NCBI RefSeq assembly: GCF_040126305.1
Contig: NZ_CP149510.1
Location: 4,041,001 to 4,105,000, forward strand
Source: Pararhizobium sp. A13
Lineage (GTDB): Bacteria > Pseudomonadota > Alphaproteobacteria > Rhizobiales > Rhizobiaceae
DNA length: 64,000 nucleotides
Reading direction: 5' to 3'
The notes beneath the pieces are model-generated. The model was not told the DNA's origin and did not search any database. It saw only the letters and a list, made by a program, of their open reading frames with translations. The position numbers were made by a program, and so were the translations under genes. Positions 6,801-16,161 of this stretch are shown here, piece after piece. Positions within the stretch are counted from its first letter, which is position 1. Every line of letters starts with the position of its first letter.

Positions 6801-9604
6801 GCTTCCTGCCCTTCGTCTTCGCCAATCCGATGATGCTCGCGGCGCTGGTCGCCCTGCCGGCGATCTGGTGGCTGCTGCGCATGACGCCGCCGAAGCCGAT
6901 CGTGGAGGTGTTTCCGCCGCTCAGAATTCTCGCAGGCGTGCTGAAGCGGGAGGAGACACCGTCGAAAAGCCCCTGGTGGCTGACGCTGCTGCGCATGCTG
7001 ATGGCCGCCGCCATCATTTTCGCGATTGCCGATCCGGTGTTCAATCCGCGCTCGAATACGCTCTCGGCCAGCGGTCCGCTGGCGCTCGTCATCGACAATA
7101 GCTGGGCAACAGCGACGGACTGGGAGCGCCGGGTGGAAACCGCCGAGGCTCTGATCGACGACGCGGAATCCAGGGATTTGCCGGTCTCGATCGTCTTCAC
7201 GGCCGACACCGAACATAACGCGGTGCCAGGCTCGGCAGCCACAGCCCGTAATAGGCTGGCGGCCGCCTCACCGCAGCCGTTACGTCCTGACCGGCTGCCT
7301 GCGATCAACGCGTTGAAGACTGCTCTCGATGGGACGACGCCCGGCACACTGGCCTTCCTCACCGACGGCATGGAGGCCGGCGACGACAAGGTGATGACCG
7401 AGCTTGCGGCTCTTGCGCCCGCCAACTTCCGCCTGATCGAAGGCAGCGGCGATCAGGCCGTGGCCATCACCAACTCCGCCAACGACGCAGATTCCATGGT
7501 GATCAGCGCCAGCCGCCTGGATACCGCCAGCGCGCGCACGCTGCCGATCAGCGCCTATGACACGCGTGGACGGGCGATCGCCAACGGCTCGCTGTCCTTC
7601 GCAGCCGGCGAAGGTGTGGCCAAGGGAACGCTCGCCGCCCCCTTCGAACTGCGCAACGATTTCGCCCGCATCGCCATCGACGGCGCGGCGACCGCCGGCG
7701 GCGCCTTCCTGCTCGATGACGGCTTCCGTCGTCGCCGCGTGGCGCTCTTGAGCGGCGAGGCCCGCGACCAGTCGCAGCCGCTTTTGTCGCCGCTCTACTA
7801 CATCAACCGGGCGCTGGCGCCCTATGCCGATCTCGTCCAGCCGAACGAAGCCGATCTGGCCGTCGCGATCCCGGATCTTCTGGCGCAGAAGCCGTCCATG
7901 CTGATCATGGCCGACATCGGCCGCCTGCCGGACGAGACCTATGCGCCGGTGACCAAGTGGATCGAGAACGGCGGCACGCTGATCCGTTTCGCCGGGCCGC
8001 GCCTTGCCGCCGCGCCCGCCGACGATCCGCTGGTGCCCGTCACCCTGCGTCAGGGCGAACGCGCGCTCGGCGGCGCCCTGTCCTGGTCGCAACCGCAACC
8101 GCTGGCCGACTATCCGGCGCTCAGCCCGTTCGCCGGCATGCCGCGGCCCGAGGGAATCCTCGTCAAGCGGCAGGTGCTCGCCGAACCGACCGCCGATCTC
8201 TCATCACGCACCTGGGCGAGCCTCGCCGACGGCACGCCGCTTGTCACGACAAAGGCGCAAGGGGCTGGCCGCATCATCCTGTTCCATGTCAGCGCCGAGG
8301 CGACCTGGTCGAACCTGCCGATCTCCGGCGATTTCGTCGAGATGCTGCGCCGGAGCGTGCAACTGTCGCGCAGCGGCGGGGTGGCGAGCGAAGGTGCTGC
8401 GCAGGGCCAGACGCTCACGCCCTACCGCCTGCTGAATGCCGACGGCGTGCTGATCAGCGAAACCGGCCGGGCGCGGCCGCTGGAAATCACGGCGGGCAAG
8501 CTGCCAGTCTCCAACGCCGAAAACCCGCCCGGTCTCTACGGCTCGGAAGAAGGGTTCACGGCTCTCAACCTCCTGCCCCGCGACACGCAGTTGAAGCCGA
8601 TCGACGCGACCGGCCTGCCAATGGCCTACACCGCCGAACCGCTGATCGGCGCGGAAGCCTGGTCGCTGAAACCGTCGCTGTTTGCCGCCGCCCTCATTCT
8701 GCTGCTCATCGACACTGCCCTCGTCCTCTTCATGGGTGGGGCCTTTGCCCGATTGAGAATGCCGGCGGCCGTGGCAATCATGATCGCGTTGGCCGCAGGT
8801 TGCCTTGTTGCAATGCCCGGCCAGTCGCTTGCCGACGACAGCAGGCCCGGCGACGAGACGATTCTCGGGCGGCTCGACAGGACCCATCTGGCCTATGTCG
8901 TCACCGGCGAGGCCGAGGTCGATCGCCTTTCCGAACGCGGACTGGCCGGCCTCACCGAATTCCTGACCTATCGCACGACGCTCGAACCAGCCCCGCCCGT
9001 CGGGCTCGACATCGCTTCGGACGAGTTGTCGTTCTACTCGCTGATCTACTGGCCGATCTCCGCCAACGCGCCGATGCCGAGCCCGCAGGCGATCAGCCGC
9101 ATCGATGCCTATATGCGCGCCGGCGGCACGGTTCTCTTCGACACGCGCGACCAGTTCTCCTCGCTTGGAACGAGCTCCGGCACCAGTCCGAATTCTGAGC
9201 GGCTGCAAGCGATCCTCGGCGATCTCGACATTCCGCCGCTGGAGCCTGTCCCGACCGACAATGTGCTGACCAAATCTTTTTATCTCCTGTCGAATTTCCC
9301 GGGCCGCTACAACGGCAGCCCGCTCTGGATCGAAGCACAGCCGGACAACGGCTCGCAGCCGACCGGCAGGCCGGCCCGCTCGGGCGACGGCGTTTCGCCA
9401 ATCATGATCACCGGCAACGACTTCGCCGGCGCCTGGGCGATCGACAGCAATGGCGCGCCGCTTCTGCCGACCGTGCCGCCGGACGAGCAGCAGCGGGAAT
9501 ATGCCTACCGCTCCGGCGTGAATATCATGATGTATATGCTGACCGGCAACTACAAGGCCGATCAGGTGCACATCCCGGCCTTGCTAGAGCGGCTTGGCCA
9601 GTGA
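6797..9604 (+). CDS. BatA-like / DUF4159 large membrane protein
   Basis: This encodes 935 residues from a GTG start. I chose GTG 6797 because GGAGG at 6786-6790 precedes it by 6 nt and GTGA overlaps the DUF58 stop; it gives the BatA-type N-terminus VSFLPFVFANPMMLAAL. Order of parts: N-terminal membrane helices (about 8-26 and 55-75), a VWA-like region with DNSWATATD, a long periplasmic-type region, membrane helices near 630-650 and 655-675, then a C-terminal DUF4159 domain (about 690-925, containing YWPISANAP and GGTVLFDTRDQF). It is probably an inner-membrane component of the MoxR-dependent complex. The function of DUF4159 is not known. Confidence 0.85.
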   Translation: MSFLPFVFANPMMLAALVALPAIWWLLRMTPPKPIVEVFPPLRILAGVLKREETPSKSPWWLTLLRMLMAAAIIFAIADPVFNPRSNTLSASGPLALVIDNSWATATDWERRVETAEALIDDAESRDLPVSIVFTADTEHNAVPGSAATARNRLAAASPQPLRPDRLPAINALKTALDGTTPGTLAFLTDGMEAGDDKVMTELAALAPANFRLIEGSGDQAVAITNSANDADSMVISASRLDTASARTLPISAYDTRGRAIANGSLSFAAGEGVAKGTLAAPFELRNDFARIAIDGAATAGGAFLLDDGFRRRRVALLSGEARDQSQPLLSPLYYINRALAPYADLVQPNEADLAVAIPDLLAQKPSMLIMADIGRLPDETYAPVTKWIENGGTLIRFAGPRLAAAPADDPLVPVTLRQGERALGGALSWSQPQPLADYPALSPFAGMPRPEGILVKRQVLAEPTADLSSRTWASLADGTPLVTTKAQGAGRIILFHVSAEATWSNLPISGDFVEMLRRSVQLSRSGGVASEGAAQGQTLTPYRLLNADGVLISETGRARPLEITAGKLPVSNAENPPGLYGSEEGFTALNLLPRDTQLKPIDATGLPMAYTAEPLIGAEAWSLKPSLFAAALILLLIDTALVLFMGGAFARLRMPAAVAIMIALAAGCLVAMPGQSLADDSRPGDETILGRLDRTHLAYVVTGEAEVDRLSERGLAGLTEFLTYRTTLEPAPPVGLDIASDELSFYSLIYWPISANAPMPSPQAISRIDAYMRAGGTVLFDTRDQFSSLGTSSGTSPNSERLQAILGDLDIPPLEPVPTDNVLTKSFYLLSNFPGRYNGSPLWIEAQPDNGSQPTGRPARSGDGVSPIMITGNDFAGAWAIDSNGAPLLPTVPPDEQQREYAYRSGVNIMMYMLTGNYKADQVHIPALLERLGQ

Positions 9605-9614
9605 GGGCGCGCGG

Positions 9615-11684
9615 ATGACACTCGATTTCTCGCCGCTCCTTCCTTGGCCGTTCATCGCCGTCCTCGCGCTGATCGCCGCTCTCCTGTCGGCCCTCGGGTT
9701 CTGGCGCGGCGTGCGCGGTGCGGCGTTCCGCACGGCGGCGCTTGCGGCGCTGGTGCTTGCGATCGCCAATCCGGTTTTCTTTCAGGAAGAGCGCGAACAG
9801 CTGTCCACCATCGTCGGCGTCGTCGTCGACCGCAGTCAGAGCCAGGGCAATGCCGGCCGGCGTGAAATGACCGATGCGGCGCTGGCGGCGCTCAAGCAGC
9901 GGCTAGCGAAATTCCCGCAAATCGAGGCCCGCATCGTCGAGGCGGCCGATGACGAGGACACCGAAACGCCCTCGACAAAGCTCTTCACGGCGCTGCAGAC
10001 GGCGCTTGCCGATGTGCCGCCCGCCCGCGTCGGCGGCGCGGTCTTCATCACGGATGGCCAGATCCACGACGTGCCCGATATCAACCAGCCGCTCGGCTTC
10101 GATGCGCCGGTCCATGGCCTGATCACGGGCAAGCCGGACGAGTTCGACCGTCGCATCGAAGTGGTCAGCGGCCCGCGCTTCGGCATTGTCGGCGAGGAAC
10201 AGAAAGTTACCTTCCGCATTGCTGACGACGGCGCAGCACCCGGCGGTACCGCCGAAGTGACTATCAGCCTCAACGGCAACGAGATCGCCAGGGAAATGGC
10301 CGAACCCGGCACCGACGTGCCGTTCACCTTCACCGTCCCGCGCGGCGGCAACAATATCCTCGAATTTGCCGTCGCCACGGTCCCGGGGGAAGTGACGGAC
10401 GCCAACAACCGCGCCGTTCACGTCATCGACGGCATTCGCGAGAACCTGCGGGTGCTTCTGGTTTCGGGTGAACCGCATGCCGGCGAGCGCGCCTGGCGCA
10501 ATCTTTTGAAGTCCGACGCTGCCGTCGATCTCGTGCATTTCACCATTCTCAGACCGCCGGAAAAGCAGGATGGCACGCCGATCAATGAACTCTCCCTGAT
10601 CGCCTTTCCGACCCGCGAGCTTTTCGTCGAAAAGATCAAGGAATTCGACCTGATCATCTTCGACCGTTACCAGCATCGAGGCGTCCTGCCGATCCTCTAC
10701 TATGACAATATCGCGCAATATGTGGAAAACGGCGGCGCGCTGCTGATCGCCGCCGGGCCAGAGCACGCGGGCGATGATTCGATCGCGACGACACCCCTTT
10801 CGGCTGTTCTCCCCGCCAATCCGACCGGCTACGTGAACGAGAAGGCCTTTTATCCGCGTCTTTCGGACGAGGGAAAGAAGCATCCCGTGACGCGCGGGCT
10901 GGAAGGAGCCGACAGCGAGCCGCCGCATTGGGGCCGCTGGTTCCGCACGGTGGATGTCGACCGACCGCTCGGCCAGACCGTGATGCAGGCAGCCGACGGC
11001 AAGCCGCTACTTGTGCTCAACCGGGTCGGCAAGGGCCGTGTCGCCATGCTGCTCTCCGACCAGGGCTGGCTCTGGGCGCGCGGCTTCGAAGGCGGCGGCC
11101 CAAGCGTTTCGCTCTATCGCCGCACTGCCCACTGGCTGATGCAGGAACCGGCGCTGGAGGAAGAAGCGCTGACGGCGCATGCCAGCGGCCGAACGCTGGA
11201 AATCGCCCGGCAGACGATCGCCGGCGATCCGGGCATGGCGACGCTGACCTATCCTTCGGGCAAGACGGAAGAGGTTGCGCTCAAGGAGGCCGAGCCCGGT
11301 CTCTACAAGGCCAGTGTTCGCACGACGGAAACCGGCCTGTTCGAAGTGAACAACGGCGAACTCAACACGCTGGTGCATGTCGGCAGCGTCGATGCGCCGG
11401 AGTTCAAGGCAACGATCTCGACAACGGAATTGCTCACCCCCTGGGCGGAGAAGACCAAGGGACTGGTGCGTCGTCTCGCCGACGCCGACGGTCCGGTGGA
11501 CCTGCCGCCGATCCTGCCGGTGCGCGGCACGGTCCGCGTCGCCGATGATCAGCGCATGTCTCTGCGCATGACCGACGAGACAGTGCTGAAGGGCATCAAT
11601 TCGCTGTCGCTGTTTGCCGGTTTCCTCGGCCTTGCCGCCCTGCTCTTCGTGCTCTCCGCCACCTGGCACCGAGAGGGACGGTGA
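9615..11684 (+). CDS. MoxR-operon membrane protein with VWA-like and GATase-like regions
   Basis: This 689-residue protein is the last gene of the MoxR operon. Two N-terminal membrane helices (about 11-30 and 37-52) precede a VWA-like segment (GVVVDRSQSQ and VFITDGQIHD). A glutamine-amidotransferase-like domain follows at about 275-430 (LRVLLVSGEPHAG, DLIIFDRYQHRG, YVENGGALLIAAGPEH), and a C-terminal helix (about 660-681) ends the protein. No catalytic Cys of a true amidotransferase is visible, so that domain is probably structural. ATG 9615 has GAGGG at 9603-9607; an in-frame TTG at 9594 is less likely. It presumably pairs with the preceding DUF4159 protein in the membrane. Confidence 0.82.
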   Translation: MTLDFSPLLPWPFIAVLALIAALLSALGFWRGVRGAAFRTAALAALVLAIANPVFFQEEREQLSTIVGVVVDRSQSQGNAGRREMTDAALAALKQRLAKFPQIEARIVEAADDEDTETPSTKLFTALQTALADVPPARVGGAVFITDGQIHDVPDINQPLGFDAPVHGLITGKPDEFDRRIEVVSGPRFGIVGEEQKVTFRIADDGAAPGGTAEVTISLNGNEIAREMAEPGTDVPFTFTVPRGGNNILEFAVATVPGEVTDANNRAVHVIDGIRENLRVLLVSGEPHAGERAWRNLLKSDAAVDLVHFTILRPPEKQDGTPINELSLIAFPTRELFVEKIKEFDLIIFDRYQHRGVLPILYYDNIAQYVENGGALLIAAGPEHAGDDSIATTPLSAVLPANPTGYVNEKAFYPRLSDEGKKHPVTRGLEGADSEPPHWGRWFRTVDVDRPLGQTVMQAADGKPLLVLNRVGKGRVAMLLSDQGWLWARGFEGGGPSVSLYRRTAHWLMQEPALEEEALTAHASGRTLEIARQTIAGDPGMATLTYPSGKTEEVALKEAEPGLYKASVRTTETGLFEVNNGELNTLVHVGSVDAPEFKATISTTELLTPWAEKTKGLVRRLADADGPVDLPPILPVRGTVRVADDQRMSLRMTDETVLKGINSLSLFAGFLGLAALLFVLSATWHREGR

Positions 11685-11753
11685 GCGTCAGCGAAGCGGA
11701 CGTGGCTAGCCACCGACAGTCTTCGTCGCGAGTGCCACGTGCTGCGGGCCTTT

Positions 11754-12710
11754 TTACTGGGCGGCGATCTTGGGCGTCGGCCATTCCTGGGATTGGCTGA
11801 AGACCTCCCGGATCTGATCACGCAACCAGACACTCGCCGCATCCTTGCCGGCATGCGCAGGCCAGACGAGGGTCACGGGCGGGAAGCGCAGGTCGATCGG
11901 AACGGGGCTGATGACCAGCCCCATGAGAGACGCGTATCGGCGGGCGATCCGGGCGGAGATGGTGGCGATCACCGGACTGGCCTTTGCCGTCGACAGGATT
12001 GACATGAAATCAGGCCCGGCGGCAACGACATTGAGGTCCGCTCCTGCAAATTCGAGCGCGTCTTCCACGCAGCCGTGAAGGCTCTCGCTCTGCGAGATGA
12101 CCGCGTGATCGGCAGCGAGATAGTCGTCCAGGCCGACGGGAACGCCGAGCGAAAGCAAAGCGGGGTTGTAGCAACATTGCACATCCGCCTCGTACAGCAC
12201 CTCCGAAACCTGGCGCGTGGCGCGCGAATAGGTGCAGCCGATCGCCATGTCGAGCGCGCCACTATCGATCATCGCATCGACCTGATCCGGCAGACAACCG
12301 CGTGCGAGAATCCGCACCCCGGGCGCAAGCTTGCGCAGCCGTGCCGTCAGATCCGGCAAAAGCAGAAGCTGCACCTCGGCTGACATGCCCAAGCGAAACA
12401 CTCGGCTTTCTGTTGCCGGATCGAAGACATCGGCAGAAAGAAGAGCTGCCTGCGCCTGTCTCAAGGCGTTGCGTATCGGCCCCGCCAGCGTGCGGGCGCG
12501 CGCCGTTGGCTGCATGGTCTGGCCGACGCGAATGAAAAGCTCGTCCTCGAACAGCATGCGCAAGGTCGAGATATTATGGCTCATTGCCGGCTGGCCGATC
12601 TTCAGCCGCCGCGCAGCACGCGTGACGCTCCCCTCCTCCATCATCGCATCGAAGGCAATGAGGAGGTTGAGATCGAAGGTCCGCAAATTGAAATGATCGA
12701 TAGATTGCAT
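11754..12710 (-). CDS. LysR-family transcriptional regulator
   Basis: This 318-residue LysR regulator has an N-terminal winged HTH at about 8-68 (DLNLLIAFDAMMEEGSVTRA, then RLKIGQPAMSHNISTL) and a C-terminal effector-binding domain. The DLNLL start resembles the NodD/PcpR-like branch. I use ATG 12710 (MQSIDHFNLR), which fits family length; a longer form from 12770 is possible. It is divergent from the metallo-beta-lactamase-fold gene, with 96 bp between starts, and by the usual LysR logic probably controls it. An inverted repeat GACCA-N19-TGGTC (12711-12739) lies in that gap and could be its operator, though this is weak. The inducer is unknown. Confidence 0.87.
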   Translation of the reverse strand: MQSIDHFNLRTFDLNLLIAFDAMMEEGSVTRAARRLKIGQPAMSHNISTLRMLFEDELFIRVGQTMQPTARARTLAGPIRNALRQAQAALLSADVFDPATESRVFRLGMSAEVQLLLLPDLTARLRKLAPGVRILARGCLPDQVDAMIDSGALDMAIGCTYSRATRQVSEVLYEADVQCCYNPALLSLGVPVGLDDYLAADHAVISQSESLHGCVEDALEFAGADLNVVAAGPDFMSILSTAKASPVIATISARIARRYASLMGLVISPVPIDLRFPPVTLVWPAHAGKDAASVWLRDQIREVFSQSQEWPTPKIAAQ

Positions 12711-12806
12711 GACCAGTATCGATTTGATTGCTGATGGTCGCATAGTTACGTTTTCGGCAGGTGCTTGCAAGGCCCCTTCACGATATCTTGCTCAAGGAGT
12801 TCCACC

Positions 12807-13775
12807 ATGCCGACCCGCCGCTCGGTCCTCAAGGCAACAGCCACCACCCTTCTCGCCGCCGCCTCTTCCGCGGCGCTTCCCGATCTCGCCTTTTCCAAAG
12901 CGCCGCTGAAAGGCGGCCAGGCGCCTGGCTACTACCGCCTGAAGGTCGGAGCCTACGAAGTTACCGCGCTTTCGGATGGAACCGTCGCCCTTCCGCTTGC
13001 AAAACTCTATGCCAACACGACTGTCGACCATGCGGAAGCAGCGCTCGCTGCCGCATTCCAGGGGGCCGCGTCGGAAACGTCGGTCAACGCCTATCTCGTC
13101 AATACCGGCGAACGGCTGGTCCTGATCGACGCCGGTACGGGCACCTTTCTCGGCCCGACGCTTGGCAGGTTGGTCGCCAACATCCAATCCTCGGGTTACA
13201 AGCCGGAAGAGATCGATGATGTCATCCTGACCCATGTCCATACGGATCATTCCGGTGGTCTTGTCGCCGAGGGCAAGCGCGTCTTTGCCAATGCCATCGT
13301 CCGCGTCAACCGTCGCGAAGCCGAATTCTGGCTCGATCCGAACGAGGAAAAGAAGGCGACGGCAGCCGTGAAGGAGCAATTCGCCCAGGCGCGCGCCTGC
13401 CTCACGCCTTACATCGAGGCGGAAAAATTCGAGATCTTCGGCGACGATGCCGAGGTCGTGCCGGGCTTCGCCTCCCTGCTCAGGGCCGGCCATACGCCGG
13501 GCCACAGCGCGATCGTGATCGAAAGCGAAGGCCAGAAGCTGATGTTCTGGGGAGATGTCACGCACGGCGACGTCCTACAGTTCGATGAGCCCGATGTGGC
13601 GATCGCCTTCGACGTCAACCAAGAGATGGCGGTTGCTGCGCGCAAGCTGGCATTCGAGCACGCCGCCGACGGCGCCTACCTGGTTGCCGGCGCCCATATC
13701 GCATTTCCCGGCATAGGCCATCTGCGCCGGGACGACACGAATTACGGTTGGGTCCCGCTGAACTACAGCCTTTAA
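12807..13775 (+). CDS. Tat-exported metallo-beta-lactamase-fold hydrolase
   Basis: This 322-residue protein begins MPTRRSVLKATATTLLAA, a twin-arginine (Tat) signal with the TRRSVLK consensus, so the folded enzyme is probably exported to the periplasm. The mature part is a metallo-beta-lactamase fold: HVHTDHSGG at about 143-151 supplies the HxHxDH metal ligands, followed by RAGHTPGHS and FWGDVTHGD ligands. ATG 12807 has AAGGAG at 12794-12799. Relatives include lactonases and other hydrolases with similar Tat leaders, but the substrate cannot be told. It is divergent from a LysR regulator and ends at a strong terminator shared with the convergent GNAT gene. Confidence 0.88.
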   Translation: MPTRRSVLKATATTLLAAASSAALPDLAFSKAPLKGGQAPGYYRLKVGAYEVTALSDGTVALPLAKLYANTTVDHAEAALAAAFQGAASETSVNAYLVNTGERLVLIDAGTGTFLGPTLGRLVANIQSSGYKPEEIDDVILTHVHTDHSGGLVAEGKRVFANAIVRVNRREAEFWLDPNEEKKATAAVKEQFAQARACLTPYIEAEKFEIFGDDAEVVPGFASLLRAGHTPGHSAIVIESEGQKLMFWGDVTHGDVLQFDEPDVAIAFDVNQEMAVAARKLAFEHAADGAYLVAGAHIAFPGIGHLRRDDTNYGWVPLNYSL

Positions 13776-13782
13776 CACCAGC

Positions 13783-13811
13783 AAGGGGGCGTCATCGCCC
13801 CCTTCGCTTTT
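13783..13811 (+). terminator. intrinsic terminator
   Basis: AAGGGGGCG (13783-13791) pairs perfectly with CGCCCCCTT (13796-13804) across a 4-nt loop and is followed by CGCTTTT. It lies 7 bp after the metallo-beta-lactamase-fold gene. Confidence 0.8.
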
Positions 13812-13819
13812 CCGGGTGA

Positions 13820-14341
13820 TCATCCGTGCCAGCGAATTTCGCCCTTCAGCCGCGCGTGCACATCCTCTCCCATCGGCACGACGAGGACCCGGTTCGGATC
13901 GACCGGTCCCGGGAAAGTCAGCGCCGCATAGGCCACCTTCTCGAACCCGAGCGGCTGGTAATAGGGCGGATCGCCGACCAGGATGACGCCTTCCGAGCCC
14001 TTGCGCCGCGCCGCTTCGACGGCGATGCGGACCAGTTCCCGGCCGATGCCGCGGTTCTTGTGCGAGGGCCGTACGGCAAGCGGCCCGAGCAGATGGCCCT
14101 TGACGGAACCGGCAAGAACCGGGGTCATCCGCACCGAAGCGATGGTTTCGCCGTCGTCGGCGCAGACGAAGGACAGCGACAGGTCGTGCGGTCCCTGCTC
14201 GCGGATACGCGCGGCGGCGCGGGCGAACCGGCCGGGACCGAAGGCTTCTTCATTGATGATTTCAATTGCTGCGTCATGGGACGCGTCTTCGGTCAAATAG
14301 ACGAGGTCGTGCTTTTTCATAAACATCAGAAAACCGTGCAT
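13820..14341 (-). CDS. GNAT-family N-acetyltransferase
   Basis: This GNAT protein is 173 residues long. The acetyl-CoA binding motif A is visible as LGPLAVRPSHKNRGIGREL (about 85-103, with the R/Q-x-x-G-x-G pattern KNRGIG), followed by the GDPPYYQPLGFEKV segment common in YhbS-like acetyltransferases. The start is uncertain: in-frame ATGs exist at 14341, 14326 and 14320, and none has a strong ribosome binding site. The acceptor substrate is unknown; relatives acetylate small molecules or protein N-termini. It is convergent with the metallo-beta-lactamase-fold gene. Confidence 0.85.
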   Translation of the reverse strand: MHGFLMFMKKHDLVYLTEDASHDAAIEIINEEAFGPGRFARAAARIREQGPHDLSLSFVCADDGETIASVRMTPVLAGSVKGHLLGPLAVRPSHKNRGIGRELVRIAVEAARRKGSEGVILVGDPPYYQPLGFEKVAYAALTFPGPVDPNRVLVVPMGEDVHARLKGEIRWHG

Positions 14342-14597
14342 GCGAGACGTATAGGGGTGATGGCTACGCCCAAGGCGTTTTCGGCATCAGCGTCGTCGCG
14401 GGTTTCCTGGAAAGAACATCGAATGTGAATCCGGTTGCATGAAAAAGGCTGGGAGGCCCGATAGCAGAAAAACGCCCGCTGTCAAAGCCCAAAACGCACT
14501 GTTCAGCATTTGCAGGCTAATGTGCGCCGCCACGACAGGCTATCTACAGGGCAACCAATACACGAACAGGCGGCACCCCCGCCGCAGGAGATCGATG

Positions 14598-15581
14598 ATG
14601 GGCATGCTGGTTCACGGCGTCTGGCACGACGTCTGGTACGACACCAAGGAAACGAAGGGCCACTTCAAGCGCGCCGCCGCGCAGTTCCGCAACTGGATCA
14701 CCGCAGACGGCTCGGCCGGCCCATCCGGCGATGGCAGCTTCAAGGCCGAGGCCGGGCGTTACCACCTTTATGTGTCGCTGGCCTGCCCCTGGGCGCACCG
14801 CACGCTGATCTTTCGCAAGCTGAAAAAACTCGAAGACCTGATCTCGGTCTCGATCGTCGATCCGCTGATGCTGTCGAAAGGCTGGGAGTTCAAGAACGAG
14901 ATCGGCGGCACCGTCGACCATCTGTTCGGCTCGGAAGCGCTCTGGCAGGTCTATGTGAAGGCCGATCCGCACTACTCCGGCCGGGTCACGGTTCCTGTCC
15001 TCTGGGACAAGAAGCAGAACAAGATGGTCTCGAACGAGTCCTCTGAAATCATCCGCATGTTCAATTCGGCCTTCGACGGGCTGACGGGCTCGAAGGACGA
15101 CTTCTATCCCGAGCAACTTCGAAGCGAGATCGATGACCTGAATGAGCGCATCTACAATGCGGTGAACAACGGCGTCTACAAGGCTGGCTTCGCCACGACG
15201 CAGGAAGCCTATGCGGAAAACGTCACGGTCCTGTTCAAGGTGCTGGACGAACTGGAAGAGCGCCTTTCCACCCGCCGTTATCTTACCGGTGACAGGATCA
15301 CCGAGGCCGACTGGCGGCTGTTCACGACGCTGGTGCGTTTCGACCCGGTCTATGTCGGCCATTTCAAGTGCAACATCCGCCGCATCGCCGATTACACGAA
15401 CTTGCAGGGCTATCTGCAGGATCTCTATCAGGTTTCCGGCGTCGCCGAGACGGTCAACCTGCGCCATATCAAGGAACATTATTACCGCAGCCACACGATG
15501 ATCAATCCGACCGGCGTCGTCCCGGCCGGTCCGGAGCTTGATCTCGACATGGAACATGAACGCGAGAAACTGGCGGCCTGA
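14598..15581 (+). CDS. glutathionyl-hydroquinone reductase (ECM4/YqjG-type GST)
   Basis: This 327-residue glutathione S-transferase belongs to the Xi class, which reduces glutathionyl-hydroquinones in the cytoplasm. The catalytic cysteine lies in the LACPWAHRT motif at Cys63, the position expected for the family, followed by RKLKKLEDLISVS and the helical C-terminal domain with TEADWRLFTTLVRFD. ATG 14598 is preceded by CAGGAG with 7-nt spacing; ATG 14595 is nearly as good, while the long upstream extension to 14439 lacks any site. It is monocistronic, and its stop is 2 bp from the convergent NUDIX stop. The assignment is firm; the natural quinone substrate is not visible. Confidence 0.93.
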   Translation: MGMLVHGVWHDVWYDTKETKGHFKRAAAQFRNWITADGSAGPSGDGSFKAEAGRYHLYVSLACPWAHRTLIFRKLKKLEDLISVSIVDPLMLSKGWEFKNEIGGTVDHLFGSEALWQVYVKADPHYSGRVTVPVLWDKKQNKMVSNESSEIIRMFNSAFDGLTGSKDDFYPEQLRSEIDDLNERIYNAVNNGVYKAGFATTQEAYAENVTVLFKVLDELEERLSTRRYLTGDRITEADWRLFTTLVRFDPVYVGHFKCNIRRIADYTNLQGYLQDLYQVSGVAETVNLRHIKEHYYRSHTMINPTGVVPAGPELDLDMEHEREKLAA

Positions 15582-15583
15582 TT

Positions 15584-16072
15584 CTACCAGAAATCCGCTG
15601 GCGGCATTTGACCCGAAAGTTCCGCCAGTCGCCGGTGCGTGGCAGCCGTCGTATCCTTGGGAAGATCGTCGAGCGCGAAAAAGCCGGTCTCGACGATCTC
15701 CAGGTCCGGTTTGCGCGGCGCCGTCTGGCGGACATTGCGGCAGCGATAGAAGAGCACATGATCCCGCTTGCTCGTCAACCGATTGAAATAGACATGAAAC
15801 AACTCAGGCGGATCGGTCAGTTCCAGATTGCCTTCCTCGCGCAACTCCTTGACCAGCGCCTCGAAAGCTGTTTCGTGCCGCTCCAGCCCACCGCCCGGCA
15901 TGTGCCAGCCAGGCACGTAGGAGTGCCTGACCAGGAAAACCCGGCCATCGTCGTCAAAACAGGCGGCACGCACACCCATTGTCATGCCCCGCGCGAAGGC
16001 GAAATAGCCGTGAATCAGACGGGTAACGAGCCGCGTCTTCCAGCTGCGCATTTCCGGCGGCGGTTCCGTCAT
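15584..16072 (-). CDS. NUDIX hydrolase with variant NUDIX box
   Basis: This is a 162-residue NUDIX protein. The NUDIX box begins at Gly61 and contains Glu67, but reads KELREEGNL (75-83) where the consensus is REUXEEXGU, so Lys replaces Arg and the final Gly is shifted. The metal-binding glutamates (Glu76, Glu79, Glu80) are kept, so catalysis is plausible. N-terminal residues 12-34 (TRLIHGYFAFARGMTMGVR) are typical of a small subgroup that may act on nucleoside diphosphate derivatives. The substrate is unknown. The gene is convergent with the GST gene. Confidence 0.85.
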   Translation of the reverse strand: MTEPPPEMRSWKTRLVTRLIHGYFAFARGMTMGVRAACFDDDGRVFLVRHSYVPGWHMPGGGLERHETAFEALVKELREEGNLELTDPPELFHVYFNRLTSKRDHVLFYRCRNVRQTAPRKPDLEIVETGFFALDDLPKDTTAATHRRLAELSGQMPPADFW

Positions 16073-16161
16073 GCCGATCCGGTTCCTTTCATCAGTGTCT
16101 GGCCGAGGATAAAGCGCCCCGACTGATTCCCCTTTTCGGGAATATGCGCTAGGTACAAATT

